Positions 44,317 through 55,158 of a stretch of DNA of 64,000 nt are shown here, piece after piece; the first letter of the stretch is position 1, and each line of letters begins with the position of its first letter. The position numbers were made by a program, and so were the translations under genes. The DNA is from Oxynema aestuarii AP17 (GTDB taxonomy: Bacteria; Cyanobacteriota; Cyanobacteriia; Cyanobacteriales; Laspinemataceae). The stretch is taken from positions 2,046,001-2,110,000 of the forward strand of contig NZ_CP051167.1 of the NCBI RefSeq assembly GCF_012295525.1, given 5' to 3'. The notes under the pieces are model-generated. The model was not told the DNA's origin and made no database searches. It saw only the letters and a program-made list of their open reading frames with translations.

Positions 44317-45360
44317 TTAGTACGCGGCGCGGTAGGAGCGATCGCGATCGATCTGTAAAATCAGGTCTACCCGATCGCGATCGGCCCGCAAGGGAGGCAG
44401 GAATAGTTCGGGATGTAAGGCTTTCCAGAAATATTCGACGAAAGCTCGGATTTGGTCGTCACTCATCCCGTCGCGTCCTCGCGCTTTCATTTCGCGTTCC
44501 GCTTGCATTCGCCACTGACAGCTCAGTTGCCAATCGACGGGATCGAGGACGGTGAGGCGATCGAGGCGATCCCACAAGGGGAGATAGGCGTGCAGGCGGT
44601 CGTTACAGTCCCGAGCAAATTGGCGGTCGGCGTCGGTTTCGATGGGCCAGGGGGCGCGATCGAAGTGGTGGGAGGCGATCGGGCGCACGCCGACCAACCA
44701 ACCTTCAAAGAGGACGAGATCCACGGCGCCGACTCGTTCGGGTTCGCCCCGATCGCCCGCGCCGCCATAAGCGGATTTGTCGAACCGGGGAACGGCGATC
44801 GGGCGATCGTCGGGCGATCGCAGTCGGTCTAATACGGCGATTCCCAGGTCGATATCGTGGGTTCCCGGGGGACCGCGCCAAATTAAGCGGGGGTCTTGTC
44901 GTTGCAGTTGTTGGCGATCGCGATAGGTTTTGTAGAGGTCGTCTACGGACAAACAGAGTACCTTGAGGTCTAACTCGGTGAGGATCGCGCTTAAAATGTG
45001 AGTGAGGGTGGTTTTGCCCGTTCCCTGCAATCCTAAAATCCCCTGAATCCAGGGCCGACCCAGATCGGTTCGCCGACGGGCTAAGTGTTGGGCGAGGGGG
45101 AGCCAGACGAACCACAAACTCGGTAAAAATGTCTTGCTGTCGATACGCTTTAAACTCGGGCGCCCCACGACGGACTCGAAAAGGCGCGATCGCTGGGCTA
45201 AATCGGTCCGGAGGCGATCGCGATCGATGCCGAAAGCGTTGAGACGGCGCGGGTCTTCGAGTTCGTAGGGTTCGAGTTGGGCGATCGCCTCCGCAGAGGA
45301 AATCTCACCGCGCGCCCACTGTTGCAAAATTGCGGCGATCGTTGTCGTTCGGTCGGTCAT
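44317..45360 (-). CDS. glyK: D-glycerate 3-kinase (plant/cyanobacterial GLYK type)
   Basis: A 347-residue P-loop kinase that phosphorylates glycerate to 3-phosphoglycerate, the last step of the photorespiratory cycle. Walker A is GILGLQGTGKTTLTHIL, SVDDLYKTYRDRQQL follows, and then WRGPPGTHDIDLGIAVLD, RFDKSAYGGAGDR and VLFEGWLVGVRPI. The N-terminal 85 residues are helical, as in plant GLYK, which this resembles more than the bacterial GarK/GlxK types. It may be cotranscribed with ycf20, whose stop codon is 39 bases upstream on the same strand. Confidence 0.88.
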   Translation of the reverse strand: MTDRTTTIAAILQQWARGEISSAEAIAQLEPYELEDPRRLNAFGIDRDRLRTDLAQRSRLFESVVGRPSLKRIDSKTFLPSLWFVWLPLAQHLARRRTDLGRPWIQGILGLQGTGKTTLTHILSAILTELDLKVLCLSVDDLYKTYRDRQQLQRQDPRLIWRGPPGTHDIDLGIAVLDRLRSPDDRPIAVPRFDKSAYGGAGDRGEPERVGAVDLVLFEGWLVGVRPIASHHFDRAPWPIETDADRQFARDCNDRLHAYLPLWDRLDRLTVLDPVDWQLSCQWRMQAEREMKARGRDGMSDDQIRAFVEYFWKALHPELFLPPLRADRDRVDLILQIDRDRSYRAAY

Positions 45361-45399
45361 GACGCTGTCGGGATGAATCCGGGCAAGGACACGCAGAGG

Positions 45400-45732
45400 T
45401 TAGGATCCGAGGGTAAAGGCCAAAACGAAGAGATTGTAAATTAAGCCGACTTTAAACGCATTGACGCTTTGGACGAACAAGGATTGGGAGACTCGGCGAT
45501 TGGCCCGATAGACAAACCAACTGTAAGTTTCGGTCACTACAATTAAGATCGCGGCGACCACCGTATCTAAGTTGGCATTTTGTCCGGCGATCGTCGAAAT
45601 CGTCGTTCCCATCAAATTGCCTAACAGAAAACTAATCGCAAATAACGCCAGTCGCCGCCAAGGATTGCGAAGGGACGCCCGCAACCGCCCGAAAGCAAGA
45701 TCGAACAAGCTGTTAAGACGAGTATTTTGCAT
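45400..45732 (-). CDS. ycf20: Ycf20 family membrane protein (DUF565)
   Basis: A 110-residue protein with three to four hydrophobic segments. It begins NTRLNSLFDLAFGRLR, with the pattern NPWRRLALFAISFLLGNLMG and the C-terminal FKVGLIYNLFVLAFTLG. The family is conserved in cyanobacteria and chloroplasts. Algal and plant relatives affect non-photochemical quenching, but the molecular role is unresolved. It lies just upstream of glycerate kinase on the same strand. Confidence 0.85.
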   Translation of the reverse strand: MQNTRLNSLFDLAFGRLRASLRNPWRRLALFAISFLLGNLMGTTISTIAGQNANLDTVVAAILIVVTETYSWFVYRANRRVSQSLFVQSVNAFKVGLIYNLFVLAFTLGS

Positions 45733-45794
45733 GACCGAGACTCGAAGGCAACTTCTTGATTGTATGCGATCGTGTGCCTCGCTCGGACGACACA

Positions 45795-45823
45795 GGAGGG
45801 ACGCGGCATTGCCGTGTCCCTCC
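45795..45823. terminator. Hairpin between ycf20 and the second IS element
   Basis: A 13-bp stem with one G-U wobble (45795-45807 with 45811-45823) and an ATT loop. Its GGGAC...GTCCC core resembles the hairpin after ilvN. With no gene ending towards it, it may be a relic terminator or a boundary structure. Confidence 0.4.
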
Positions 45824-45985
45824 TCGCAATCTCTGAATTATTGTCGAACAATGCTTTCCAATTGGATTAACTTTTGAGGGGTTCGGGGAGCTGGTCTCAT
45901 CCCCACCCTGCGGGAAGGGTCAAGCCCTACGATGGGGATGAGACCAGCATTTATCAGCAGCTATAGTCTGTAGTAAATTATAGTC

Positions 45986-47261
45986 ATGCTGACCATGAAC
46001 TACACCTACCGAATCTATCCAAATGTCGTACAGCAGACTGAACTGCGGTCGTGGCTTGAGACGTGCAGAGGGGTATATAACTACGCTTTGCGCGAACTCA
46101 AGGATTGGATTGCTTCTCGTAAGTGTTCGGTAGACCGATGCTCGTTGGAAAAGGAATACATCATTCCCGCCGATGAGCCATTCCCGTCTTACCATCGTCA
46201 GCAGAACAACCTGCCCAAAGCAAAGAAGCAATTCCCGCATCTGGGTCAGGTGCATTCTCAGGTGTTGCAGACCACGATTCGCAGACTGCACGATACCTGG
46301 GAAGTATTTCAGAAACGGGGATATGGATTCCCGCATTTCAAAAAATTCGGTCAACTCAAATCCTTTCTATTTCCCCAGTTCAAGAACAATCCCATCAATG
46401 GCTTCACAATCAAATTGCCAAAGATCGGGGAAGTACCCATCAACCTGCATCCCCCCTTCGCCCCCCTTTCAAAGGGGGGTTGGGGGGATACAGGTAAGGG
46501 TATTGTCCAGGGTGCGAGGAACGCAATGGTACGTTGTCGTCACGATTGAATCGGATATCTCGGTTCCCGATGCTCCAGTTCGCGGTCGCGCGATTGGGAT
46601 TGACCTGGGATTAGAGCGATTCTTGACGGCTTGCGATCGCTCTTTCCAAGAACGCCCTAAGTTTTTCAAGTCGATGCAACGCAAGCTAAAATTGCTGCAA
46701 CGCAGAGCAGCACGAAAACAGAAGGGTTCTCAAAATTGGGAGAAGGCGCAAATCGAAGTGGCTAGAATGCACCATCGCATTGCCAATCGTCGTAAAGACT
46801 TCCATCTGAAAACGGCTCATCAGCTTTGCGATCGGGCGCAAACCATCTTTGCAGAAGACCTCAACGTCAAAAGCTTGACGAGAGGAATGCTGCGAAAAGA
46901 TTGTGTAGATGCTGCCTTCGGACAATTCCTGTCTCTGACGGAATGGGTTTGCTGGAAGCGTGGGGTCTACTTTGCTAAAGTCAATCCCAACGGCACCAGT
47001 CAAACCTGTCCATCCTGCCTTGCTACGGCGAGCAAAGGGTTGGAAGTCAGAGAGCATCATTGTCCTGAGTGTGGGTATCGAACGCATCGTGACCATGCTG
47101 CAGCCGAGATGGTTTTGCGTCGTGGACAAGAAAACGTAGTAACCCAGGGACTCTGGGGAACGGAAACCGCCTGTCAAGTCGGTCTGTCGGGGGTCTATGA
47201 CCTAGATAAGTGGCGCGGGGCAGGAATACCCAATCGTGAGGCTGGGAAGCCCGCGCTGTAA
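45986..47261 (+). pseudogene. tnpB: tnpB frameshifted by a palindromic repeat insertion
   Basis: The first frame (45986-46549) encodes a normal TnpB N-terminus (MNYTYRIYPNVVQQTELRSW) up to PKIGEVPINLH, then enters a C/G-run repeat and stops. The second frame resumes with RVLSRVRGTQWYVVVTIESD and continues through RuvC-I (GIDLGLERF), RuvC-II (FAEDLNVKSL), the zinc ribbon (CPSC ... CPEC) and RDHAAAEMVL. About 40 bases of repeat (46451-46490) stand at the frame break. All catalytic residues survive in the second frame, but the N-terminal nucleic-acid binding part is disconnected, so activity is unlikely unless frameshifting restores it. Confidence 0.88.
46451..46490. repeat. C/G-tract palindromic repeat inserted in tnpB
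   Basis: A block with C6, TTCG, C6, TTTCAAA, G6, TT, G6 and ATA. It matches the C-run/G-run repeats at 22490-22550 and 31940-33300. Its 40-base length is not a multiple of three, which explains the frameshift. Confidence 0.85.
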
Positions 47262-47286
47262 TCTTTGATTCAGCCTCGGGAGGATG

Positions 47287-48174
47287 TCACCAATTGCTGC
47301 TTTGTTTTTTATGACGTTTGACACCGAAAGCACTCAAGCCGAGGAACGCCAAACCGATGAGGCTAGAAGGTTCGGGAACACTTTGAGTCGGGGCTTCGGG
47401 TTCGCCGAAAACGGAGGATTTGCTAAAGCTAAAAGCGATGGTTTCGCTACCGCCAAATAACGAGCGATCGAAATGTCCGTCGGCTAAGTCCTCGTCACTG
47501 AGCCAATTAATCCCACTGAGGGGAGTTCCAGAGGCGATCGTATTGAGGCTACTCCCTCCTCGATAGTATTGTTGGCCGTTGTCGAGATACCCATCGGCGT
47601 CCATGTCGCCCAAATCTGCGCTCGCAATCGCGTCGTGGTAAGCATCCAAGCTAGCATAACCGTGGTTCGATCCAGTAACGCTTTGAGCGGTGACATTTCT
47701 GTATAAACCGACTTCGGAGACTCCAGAATCGTTCGTACCCGCGAAGCGAACGCCGTACAAACTGCCTTCACTACTAGCTGTTTGGAAATCAGTTGTCGGG
47801 TTTAAATTAAAGAATAAATCGCCCCAGCCAATATTGTCGTCAGCCGCATCAGAATCAAAGACGCCAGTCAGAGGTGTATTGCCGTTGAGGACGACCCAAA
47901 TGCTATCTTGGGTTTCGCGAACCCCCATCCCGAACATTTCAAATTGGCTGCCGCCACTGCCGTCGTTGGTGGCATCGATCGCGTACTGCCAATTATATTC
48001 GTTCACCCGGGCGTCATCTCTTTGCAGGACGACACCATCGTTAATACATTCCAGGAAAACGTTGAAAACTACACCGTTCAAAGGATTGGCACTGGCACCT
48101 TGAGCCGTTAAGCAGAGAAGACCCAAAGCAACTGTTCCAGTTTTAAGTCCGTTGGTAAAGAGTTGAGATTTCAT
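47287..48174 (-). CDS. PEP-CTERM sorting domain protein
   Basis: A 295-residue exported protein. The signal peptide is at residues 1-30 (KTGTVALGLLCLTAQGASA|N). The mature domain is rich in G, N, S and D, with no family I can name (GDLFFNLNPTTDFQTASSEG). The C-terminal sorting signal is VPEPSSLIGLAFLGLSAFG followed by KRHKK, as expected for an exosortase substrate. I chose the ATG at 48174 because AAGGA precedes it; the frame otherwise runs to 48270. The stop codon overlaps the right end of the adjacent IS element, so the last residues may have been altered by the insertion. Confidence 0.88.
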   Translation of the reverse strand: MKSQLFTNGLKTGTVALGLLCLTAQGASANPLNGVVFNVFLECINDGVVLQRDDARVNEYNWQYAIDATNDGSGGSQFEMFGMGVRETQDSIWVVLNGNTPLTGVFDSDAADDNIGWGDLFFNLNPTTDFQTASSEGSLYGVRFAGTNDSGVSEVGLYRNVTAQSVTGSNHGYASLDAYHDAIASADLGDMDADGYLDNGQQYYRGGSSLNTIASGTPLSGINWLSDEDLADGHFDRSLFGGSETIAFSFSKSSVFGEPEAPTQSVPEPSSLIGLAFLGLSAFGVKRHKKQSSNW

Positions 48175-49004
48175 AATTCCTTGTGCCAATTTATTCGTGT
48201 TAACTACATTGCAAACTTGCTTCCCCCTAGTTCTTATTCTCGGTGATTCTGGAAAGATTGCCATTGTCAAAAACCCGGAACTTTTAGGATTGTTTTGCTT
48301 CTACAAATGAAAAACTATCGCTTTTTAAGATGAAGTTAGTTTACATTCTCAGGATTCTTTTATTTGAGTAGACTTCCAGTAGATCCACTAGCTGTGGGAT
48401 CGAACAAGTGCAGTTTTTATTGATGTTTTCAACACGGACACTTTACGATAACTTCATCTTCATAATTGGCTTTTTTCCGTATTTTTACTTAGACCCGATC
48501 GCCTCGAATGGGCGCCCTGGAGGGGGCGATCGCCCCTAGCGCCCCCGAAAAAGCCCATTTTTTAGATAAAAGTATTGATTTATATTCAAAAAGTTAAATC
48601 GCTAAAACCATTACTAAAAGGCTATTGTGCTAATTAAATCAATTTTCTTTGATAAAAAAGCAATCTTAAAATTCATCAAAAAATTACAACGAGAGAAGGG
48701 AGCGATCGCGGGATCTGTCCAGGGATCTCTTGCTTGCGCAAATTCCCCTAGTAAAAATACTGACTCCTGAGTTAGGGTGGGAAAAGCATCGCCCTTCAAT
48801 CCGGGAAACCTAGACTAGACCCTGTCCCCCGGAATCATCGACCTTTGCATCTACCGTTTTTGATAGGGAAGTCGCGATCGCGGCAAAAACGCACGGAAAA
48901 CCAACCATCCGGGACGGATCGAAAACTAGACCCGGAAACAACAGCGCGATCGCCTCGCCCTCGCTTTCCCTTGCCCTCCTAACCTCACCACCGCAGACCG
49001 AACC
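48175..49004. other. Intergenic, 830 bases, with HIP1-based hairpin at 48509-48547
   Basis: The region separates two divergent genes. Bases 48509-48547 hold nested inverted repeats (GGGCGCC..., AGGGGGCGATCGCCCCT). The rest is AT-rich with no coding frame of note and probably holds the promoters of the PEP-CTERM and kinase genes. I see no RNA gene. Confidence 0.4.
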
Positions 49005-52000
49005 ATGCCGACGACCACCAAAACCGCCCCCGCCAACAACAACGACCTCCTCAACGAACTCCTCACCACCCTCAACGCCCTCAAACAAGGCGACTTCAAC
49101 ACCCGAATGCCCCTACACCATACGGGCTTAGAAGGCAAAGTCGCCGACACCCTCAACGAAATCCTCGAACAAAACCAGCAAATGGTCGGCGAATTCCAAC
49201 GCATCGGCGAAGTCGTCGGCAAAAAAGGAAAAATCGGCGATCGGGCCACCCTCAACGGCAACAACGGCGCCTGGAAAACCTGCATCGAATCCGTCAACAC
49301 CCTAATCGGCGACCTCGTACAGCCGATGACCGAAACCACCCGCGTCATCCAAGCCGTCGCCAACGGCGACCTCTCCCACAAAATCCCCCTCGAACTCGAC
49401 GATCGCCCCCTCAAAGGCGAATTTCTCAAAACCGCCAAACTCGTTAACAGCATGGTCGATCAACTCGGATCCTTCTCCAGCGAAGTCACCCGGGTCGCCC
49501 GCGAAGTCGGAACCGAAGGCAAACTCGGCGGTCAAGCCGACGTCCAAGGAGTTCGAGGCATCTGGAAAGAACTCACCACCAACGTCAACCTGATGGCGGA
49601 CAACCTCACCGCCCAAGTTCGCAACATCGCCGACGTCACCACCGCCGTCGCCAACGGCGACTTATCCAAAAAAGTCACCGTAGACGTCAAAGGCGAAATC
49701 CTCGAACTCAAAAACACCGTCAACACCATGGTCGATCGCCTCAGTTCCTTCGCCAGCGAAGTCACCCGGGTCGCCCGGGAAGTCGGAACCGAAGGCAAAC
49801 TCGGCGGTCAAGCCCACGTCCAAGGGGTCGCCGGAACCTGGAAAGACCTCACCGACAACGTCAACTCCATGGCGGAGAACCTCACCGACCAAGTTCGCAA
49901 CATCGCCGCCGTCACCACCGCCGTCGCCAACGGCGACTTATCCAAAAAAGTCACCGTAGACGTCAAAGGCGAAATCCTCGAACTCAAAAACACCATTAAC
50001 ACCATGGTCGATCGCCTCGGATCCTTCGCCAGCGAAGTCACCCGCGTCGCCTGCGAAGTCGGAACCGAAGGCAAACTCGGCGGTCAGGCCCACGTCCAGG
50101 GGGTCGCCGGAACCTGGAAAGACCTCACCGACAACGTCAACTCCATGGCGGACAATCTCACCGACCAAGTTCGCAACATCGCCGACGTCACCACCGCCGT
50201 CGCCAACGGCAATTTATCCAAAAAAGTCACCGTAGACGTCAAAGGCGAAATCCTCGAACTCAAAAACACCATCAACACCATGGTCGATCGCCTCGGATCC
50301 TTCGCCAGCGAGGTCACCCGCGTCGCCCGCGAAGTCGGAACCGAAGGCAAACTCGGCGGTCAAGCCGACGTTCCCGGCGTCGCCGGAACCTGGAAAGACC
50401 TCACCGACAACGTCAACTCCATGGCGGGCAATTTAACCGCCCAAGTTCGCAACATCGCCGACGTCACCACCGCCGTCGCCAACGGCGATTTATCTAAAAA
50501 AGTCACCGTAGACGTCAAAGGCGAAATCCTCGAACTCAAAAACACCGTCAACACCATGGTCGATCAACTCAGTTCCTTCGCCTCCGAAGTCACCCGGGTG
50601 GCGCGAGATGTGGGCACCGAAGGCAAACTTGGCGGTCAAGCGGACGTCAAAGGAGTCGCCGGAACCTGGAAAGACCTCACCGACAACGTTAACTTGATGG
50701 CGGGCAATCTCACCGCCCAAGTTCGCAACATCGCCGAAGTCACCACCGCCGTCGCCAACGGCGATTTATCCAAAAAAGTCACCGTAGACGTCAAAGGCGA
50801 AATCCTCGAACTCAAAAACACCGTCAACACCATGGTCGATCAACTCAGTTCCTTCGCCTCCGAAGTCACCCGGGTGGCGCGAGAAGTCGGAACCGAGGGC
50901 AAACTCGGCGGTCAAGCGGACGTCAAAGGGGTCGCCGGAACCTGGAAAGACCTCACCGACAACGTTAACTTGATGGCGAACAATTTAACCGCCCAAGTTC
51001 GCAACATCGCCGAAGTCACCACGGCGGTCGCCAACGGCGATTTATCTAAAAAAATTACCGTCGATGTACGCGGCGAGATTTGGGAGTTGAAAAATACCAT
51101 TAATACGATGGTGGATCGCCTCAGTTCCTTCGCCTCGGAAGTCACCCGGGTGGCGAGAGAGGTGGGAACCGAGGGCAAACTCGGCGGTCAGGCGCAAGTG
51201 AAAGGGGTCGCCGGAACCTGGAAAGACCTCACCGACAACGTTAACTTGATGGCGAACAATTTAACGGCCCAAGTTCGCAACATTGCCGAAGTGACCACGG
51301 CGGTCGCCAACGGCGAGTTATCGAAGAAAATCACCGTCGATGTCAAAGGTGAGATGCTGGAGTTGAAAAATACGGTCAACACGATGGTGGACCGTCTCAG
51401 TTCCTTCGCCTCCGAAGTCACCCGGGTGGCGCGGGAAGTGGGAACCGAGGGTAAGTTAGGCGGTCAGGCCCACGTCGAAGGGGTGGCGGGAACCTGGAAA
51501 GATCTCACCGATAATGTCAACTCGATGGCGAGTAATTTAACGGCCCAAGTTCGCGGAATCGCCCGAGTAATTACGGCGGTAGCGAATGGGGACCTCAAGA
51601 GTAAGATGGCGGTGGAGGCGAAGGGAGAAATTGCCGCCCTGGCGCAAACGATCGATACGACGGTGGAAACTCTGGCGACTTTTGCCGAACAGGTGACCAC
51701 GGTAGCGCGAGAAGTGGGGATCGAGGGTAAGTTAGGCGGTCAGGCGCGGGTTCCGGGGGCGTCGGGAACGTGGCGAGATCTGACGGATAATGTCAACCAG
51801 TTGGCGGCGAATTTGACCACTCAGGTTCGGGCGATCGCCGAAGTGGCGAAGGCGGTGACGAAGGGGGATCTGACGCGATCGATCGCGGTCCAAGCCCAAG
51901 GAGAAGTGGCGGCGCTGAAGGATAATATCAATCAGATGATCGCCAATTTGCGCCAGACGACGCAGAAAAATAACGAGCAAGATTGGCTGAAAACGAACTT

Positions 52001-55000
52001 AGCGAAGTTCAGCCGGATTTTACAAGGGCAGCGCGATTTACAGGCGGTGTCTAAGTTGATTCTGTCGGAACTGGCGCCGTTAGTTTCGGGGCACCACGGG
52101 GCGTTTTTCTTGATGGAAAATGTCAATGCGACGCCGGGAAATGCGATCGCCGAACCGTTCCTGAAGTTGGTCAGTACCTACGCCTATCGTCATCGCAAAC
52201 ATCTCTCGAATACGTTCCATTTAGGGGAAGGTTTGGTCGGACAGTGCGCCCTGGAAAAGGAAACAATTTTATTGACCGAGGTTCCGTCGGATTACATTAA
52301 AATTAGTTCGGCTTTGGGCGAGGCGTCTCCCCTCAATATTGTAGTGATTCCGGTGTTGTTTGAGGGACAAGTGACGGCGGTGTTGGAGTTGGCGTCGTTC
52401 CAACGCTTCAGCGACATTCACCTCAAGTTTTTAGACCAACTCACGGAAAGTATCGGGGTCGTTCTCAATACGATCGGCGCCTCGATGCGGACGGAACAGT
52501 TGCTGAAACAGTCGCAGTTGCTGACGGAAGAACAGCAGAAACAGCAGAAGGAGTTAACTCAAACGAATCAGCGTTTGGAACAACAGGCGCAATCGTTGAA
52601 AGCATCGGAAGAGTTGTTGAAAACGCAGCAGGAAGAGTTACAGCGTACGAACGAACAACTGGCAGAAAAAGCGCGGTTGCTGTCGGCGCAAAATGCAGAA
52701 GTGGAGCGCAAGAATCAGGAAATCGAACGGGCGCGGTTGGCGTTGGAAGAGAAGGCGGCGCAGTTGGCGCAAACGTCGAAGTACAAGTCGGAATTTTTGG
52801 CGAATATGTCCCACGAGTTGCGGACGCCGCTTAATAGTTTGCTGATTTTGGCGAAGATGTTGGCGGACAATGGGGATAAGAATTTGAGCGATCGCCAGGT
52901 GATGTATGCGAAGACGATCCATTCGGCGGGGATGGATTTGTTGACGTTAATTAATGAGATTTTGGACTTGGCAAAAATCGAGTCGGGTAAGATGCGAATC
53001 GAGGTGCAAGAAATGCCGTTGAAGGAGTTGCACGACTATCTCGATCGCACGTTCCACCAAGTGGCGTTTGAGAAAAAACTCGATTTTGAAATTACTTGTG
53101 AGGAGGGGTTGCCGCGATCGGTTTATACGGACAATCAACGGTTGCAGCAAATTCTCAAAAATTTACTCTCGAATGCGTTTAAGTTTACGGAACAAGGAAA
53201 AGTCACATTAAATATCCGTCGGGTCACGTCGGGTTGGAAGCCAAATCACCCGTTTCTCGATCGCGCGGATCGCGCGATCGCCTTTGCGGTCACGGATACC
53301 GGGATCGGCATCCCGGAAGACAAGCAAGACGTGATTTTTGAGGCGTTCCAGCAAGTCGATGGTACCACCAGCCGCAAGTACGGCGGGACGGGGTTGGGCT
53401 TGTCGATTACCCGCGAACTCGCCGGGTTACTCGGCGGCGATTTATCGGTCACCAGTACCCCGAATATCGGTAGCACGTTTACTTTATATTTACCGGAACG
53501 GTATATGGGTTCGGTGCAGAAGCCGAAGGAAGGACCGCCGCAACCCCAACAACCCCCGAAGCCTGCGGCGGTCGAGACGGAACGGCCCCGGGAAACGGTG
53601 GCGAGTCCGCCGTCGGAGTCGTTAATTTCGACAATCTCTCACATTACGCCGCCCCCGTCGCCGATCGCCGACGACCGGGATGCGATCCGGACGGGCGATC
53701 GCACGTTGTTGATCGTCGAGGATGATGTGAATTTTGCCAGCATCCTTTTAGATATGGGTCGCCAACGGGGGTTTAAATGTCTGGTGGCGTTGCAAGGGGA
53801 TACGGGTTTGTTTTTAGCGAAGCAGTTCAAACCGGATGCAATTCTGCTCGACATTCGCCTCCCGGTGATGGATGGTTTGACGGTTCTCAGTCGGTTGAAG
53901 GACGATCCGAATACACGGTATATTCCGGTGCAGATTCTTTCGGTGGAGGAGGAACAGCAACGGGGATTGCAACTCGGGGCGTTATTTTATTTACTCAAAC
54001 CCATTTCGCCGGAGGAATTGGCCCAGGCGTTCGACCGGATTGCGGCGATTTTACCTCCGGTACAGACGCCGAAGGAAGGCGAATCGAAACGGTTGTTAGT
54101 GGTGGACCGCGATGTGACCCAGCGCAACAGTTTTATACAAGCGCTCCAGGAACGCGGCGTGCAGGCGATCGCCGCGAATACGGTTCCAGAAGCGTTGGAC
54201 TGTTTGCGCGGCAATCGCGTCGACGGGGTGGTGTTGGATTTGGCGTTGGCGAATGGGTTGGAGTTACTCAAAGCGATTCGTCACGAGCTGAATTTGTGGG
54301 AATTGCCGATTATTGTCTACACCGGACAGGAGTTAACGCCACCGGAAGAAGCCGCACTCAAGCGGATGGCGGATACGGTGATTCGCAAGGACGATCGCTC
54401 GTTGGAGGATTTGGAGGAACAGATGGAGGTGTTCCGTCCGAGTCCATCCCCGAATGGCGATCGTCAGCTTCCCGCAACGCCTCTCGTAGCGGAGGCGCCG
54501 CCGCGTCTTCCCCTAGAGGAACTTGCACAAGCATCGCCCCCGCCGATGCCGCCAGTGCCGCAGGTGGCAGGCGATCGCACTCCGGTAGCACCCGCCGTCC
54601 GGGAGGAAGTGAAGCGCGAGGATCCCGCCGCACCCTCCACCGACGTGTTAGTGGGTCAAAAGGTGTTGATTGTCGATGACGACGTTCGCAATGTATTTGC
54701 GCTGACGAGCATGTTAGAGCAGTATCGGATGGAGGTGGTGTACGCGGAAAATGGCCGCGACGCGATCGAGTTACTCCAGTCCACCCCGGACATCAAAATC
54801 GTGCTGATGGATATTATGATGCCGGAAATGGACGGCTATCAAACAATGGAAGCGATTCGCAAAATTCCGGAATTTCAATTCCTACCGACGATCGCCCTCA
54901 CGGCAAAAGCGATGAAGGGCGATCGGGAAAAATGCATCGCGGCGGGGGCGTCGGACTACATCGCCAAACCCGTAGACACCGAGGAACTGCTCGCCCTCTT

Positions 55001-55022
55001 GCGCATGTGGTTGGCGAAATAA
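49005..55022 (+). CDS. Giant soluble hybrid histidine kinase with HAMP array, GAF and three REC domains
   Basis: A 2005-residue signalling protein without membrane segments. Residues about 10-985 are a long HAMP array in which a 92-residue unit ([19 protein letters not shown], then [18 protein letters not shown], then [12 protein letters not shown]) occurs about nine times. A GAF-like domain follows (about 1000-1155), then a Q/E-rich coiled coil (1160-1260). Next is HisKA with the phosphorylated H1270 in [10 protein letters not shown], and an HATPase_c domain ([20 protein letters not shown]). Three receiver domains have predicted phospho-acceptors D1616, D1745 and D1936, and the second is degenerate. 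The layout resembles fungal group III (Nik1/Os-1) osmosensing kinases and their bacterial relatives. The signal is unknown. Confidence 0.93.
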   Translation: MPTTTKTAPANNNDLLNELLTTLNALKQGDFNTRMPLHHTGLEGKVADTLNEILEQNQQMVGEFQRIGEVVGKKGKIGDRATLNGNNGAWKTCIESVNTLIGDLVQPMTETTRVIQAVANGDLSHKIPLELDDRPLKGEFLKTAKLVNSMVDQLGSFSSEVTRVAREVGTEGKLGGQADVQGVRGIWKELTTNVNLMADNLTAQVRNIADVTTAVANGDLSKKVTVDVKGEILELKNTVNTMVDRLSSFASEVTRVAREVGTEGKLGGQAHVQGVAGTWKDLTDNVNSMAENLTDQVRNIAAVTTAVANGDLSKKVTVDVKGEILELKNTINTMVDRLGSFASEVTRVACEVGTEGKLGGQAHVQGVAGTWKDLTDNVNSMADNLTDQVRNIADVTTAVANGNLSKKVTVDVKGEILELKNTINTMVDRLGSFASEVTRVAREVGTEGKLGGQADVPGVAGTWKDLTDNVNSMAGNLTAQVRNIADVTTAVANGDLSKKVTVDVKGEILELKNTVNTMVDQLSSFASEVTRVARDVGTEGKLGGQADVKGVAGTWKDLTDNVNLMAGNLTAQVRNIAEVTTAVANGDLSKKVTVDVKGEILELKNTVNTMVDQLSSFASEVTRVAREVGTEGKLGGQADVKGVAGTWKDLTDNVNLMANNLTAQVRNIAEVTTAVANGDLSKKITVDVRGEIWELKNTINTMVDRLSSFASEVTRVAREVGTEGKLGGQAQVKGVAGTWKDLTDNVNLMANNLTAQVRNIAEVTTAVANGELSKKITVDVKGEMLELKNTVNTMVDRLSSFASEVTRVAREVGTEGKLGGQAHVEGVAGTWKDLTDNVNSMASNLTAQVRGIARVITAVANGDLKSKMAVEAKGEIAALAQTIDTTVETLATFAEQVTTVAREVGIEGKLGGQARVPGASGTWRDLTDNVNQLAANLTTQVRAIAEVAKAVTKGDLTRSIAVQAQGEVAALKDNINQMIANLRQTTQKNNEQDWLKTNLAKFSRILQGQRDLQAVSKLILSELAPLVSGHHGAFFLMENVNATPGNAIAEPFLKLVSTYAYRHRKHLSNTFHLGEGLVGQCALEKETILLTEVPSDYIKISSALGEASPLNIVVIPVLFEGQVTAVLELASFQRFSDIHLKFLDQLTESIGVVLNTIGASMRTEQLLKQSQLLTEEQQKQQKELTQTNQRLEQQAQSLKASEELLKTQQEELQRTNEQLAEKARLLSAQNAEVERKNQEIERARLALEEKAAQLAQTSKYKSEFLANMSHELRTPLNSLLILAKMLADNGDKNLSDRQVMYAKTIHSAGMDLLTLINEILDLAKIESGKMRIEVQEMPLKELHDYLDRTFHQVAFEKKLDFEITCEEGLPRSVYTDNQRLQQILKNLLSNAFKFTEQGKVTLNIRRVTSGWKPNHPFLDRADRAIAFAVTDTGIGIPEDKQDVIFEAFQQVDGTTSRKYGGTGLGLSITRELAGLLGGDLSVTSTPNIGSTFTLYLPERYMGSVQKPKEGPPQPQQPPKPAAVETERPRETVASPPSESLISTISHITPPPSPIADDRDAIRTGDRTLLIVEDDVNFASILLDMGRQRGFKCLVALQGDTGLFLAKQFKPDAILLDIRLPVMDGLTVLSRLKDDPNTRYIPVQILSVEEEQQRGLQLGALFYLLKPISPEELAQAFDRIAAILPPVQTPKEGESKRLLVVDRDVTQRNSFIQALQERGVQAIAANTVPEALDCLRGNRVDGVVLDLALANGLELLKAIRHELNLWELPIIVYTGQELTPPEEAALKRMADTVIRKDDRSLEDLEEQMEVFRPSPSPNGDRQLPATPLVAEAPPRLPLEELAQASPPPMPPVPQVAGDRTPVAPAVREEVKREDPAAPSTDVLVGQKVLIVDDDVRNVFALTSMLEQYRMEVVYAENGRDAIELLQSTPDIKIVLMDIMMPEMDGYQTMEAIRKIPEFQFLPTIALTAKAMKGDREKCIAAGASDYIAKPVDTEELLALLRMWLAK
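49480..51800. repeat. 276-bp tandem repeat encoding the HAMP array
   Basis: The motif for EGKLGGQ recurs every 276 bases, near 49510, 49786, 50062, 50338, 50614, 50890, 51166, 51442 and 51718. The first six to seven units are almost identical in DNA and the last ones are more diverged. This indicates expansion from one end and recent homogenisation. Confidence 0.93.
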
Positions 55023-55158
55023 ATGCAGTGAAGGGTGGGGCGGAGGTTTGACCTCAAGCCTTCGTCCCCCGTCATTTCCGTTTGTGTGAAAATCTATAGA
55101 GGGGGATATACACAAAACATCTCTAATGAAATCATAATGAGTAGAAACTCATTGATTC

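Larger units (their letters stand above)
45890..47285 (+). mobile_element. TnpB-only IS element with structured ends
   Basis: At the left, 45890-45905 pairs perfectly with 45933-45948 (16 bp, GCTGGTCTCATCCCCA). At the right, a hairpin at about 47249-47275 (CCCGCGCTG ... CAGCCTCGGG) is followed by GGATGTCAC, the usual right end of this cyanobacterial group, at about 47282. It carries only a tnpB pseudogene and no tnpA. The right end abuts the stop codon of the PEP-CTERM gene, so the insertion occurred at or inside that gene's 3' end. The left limit is approximate. Confidence 0.7.

Noticed and set aside
53777-54679. 300-codon plus-strand frame inside the hybrid kinase
   Set aside because: It is a shifted frame of the receiver-domain region, and the kinase frame contains complete REC domains.
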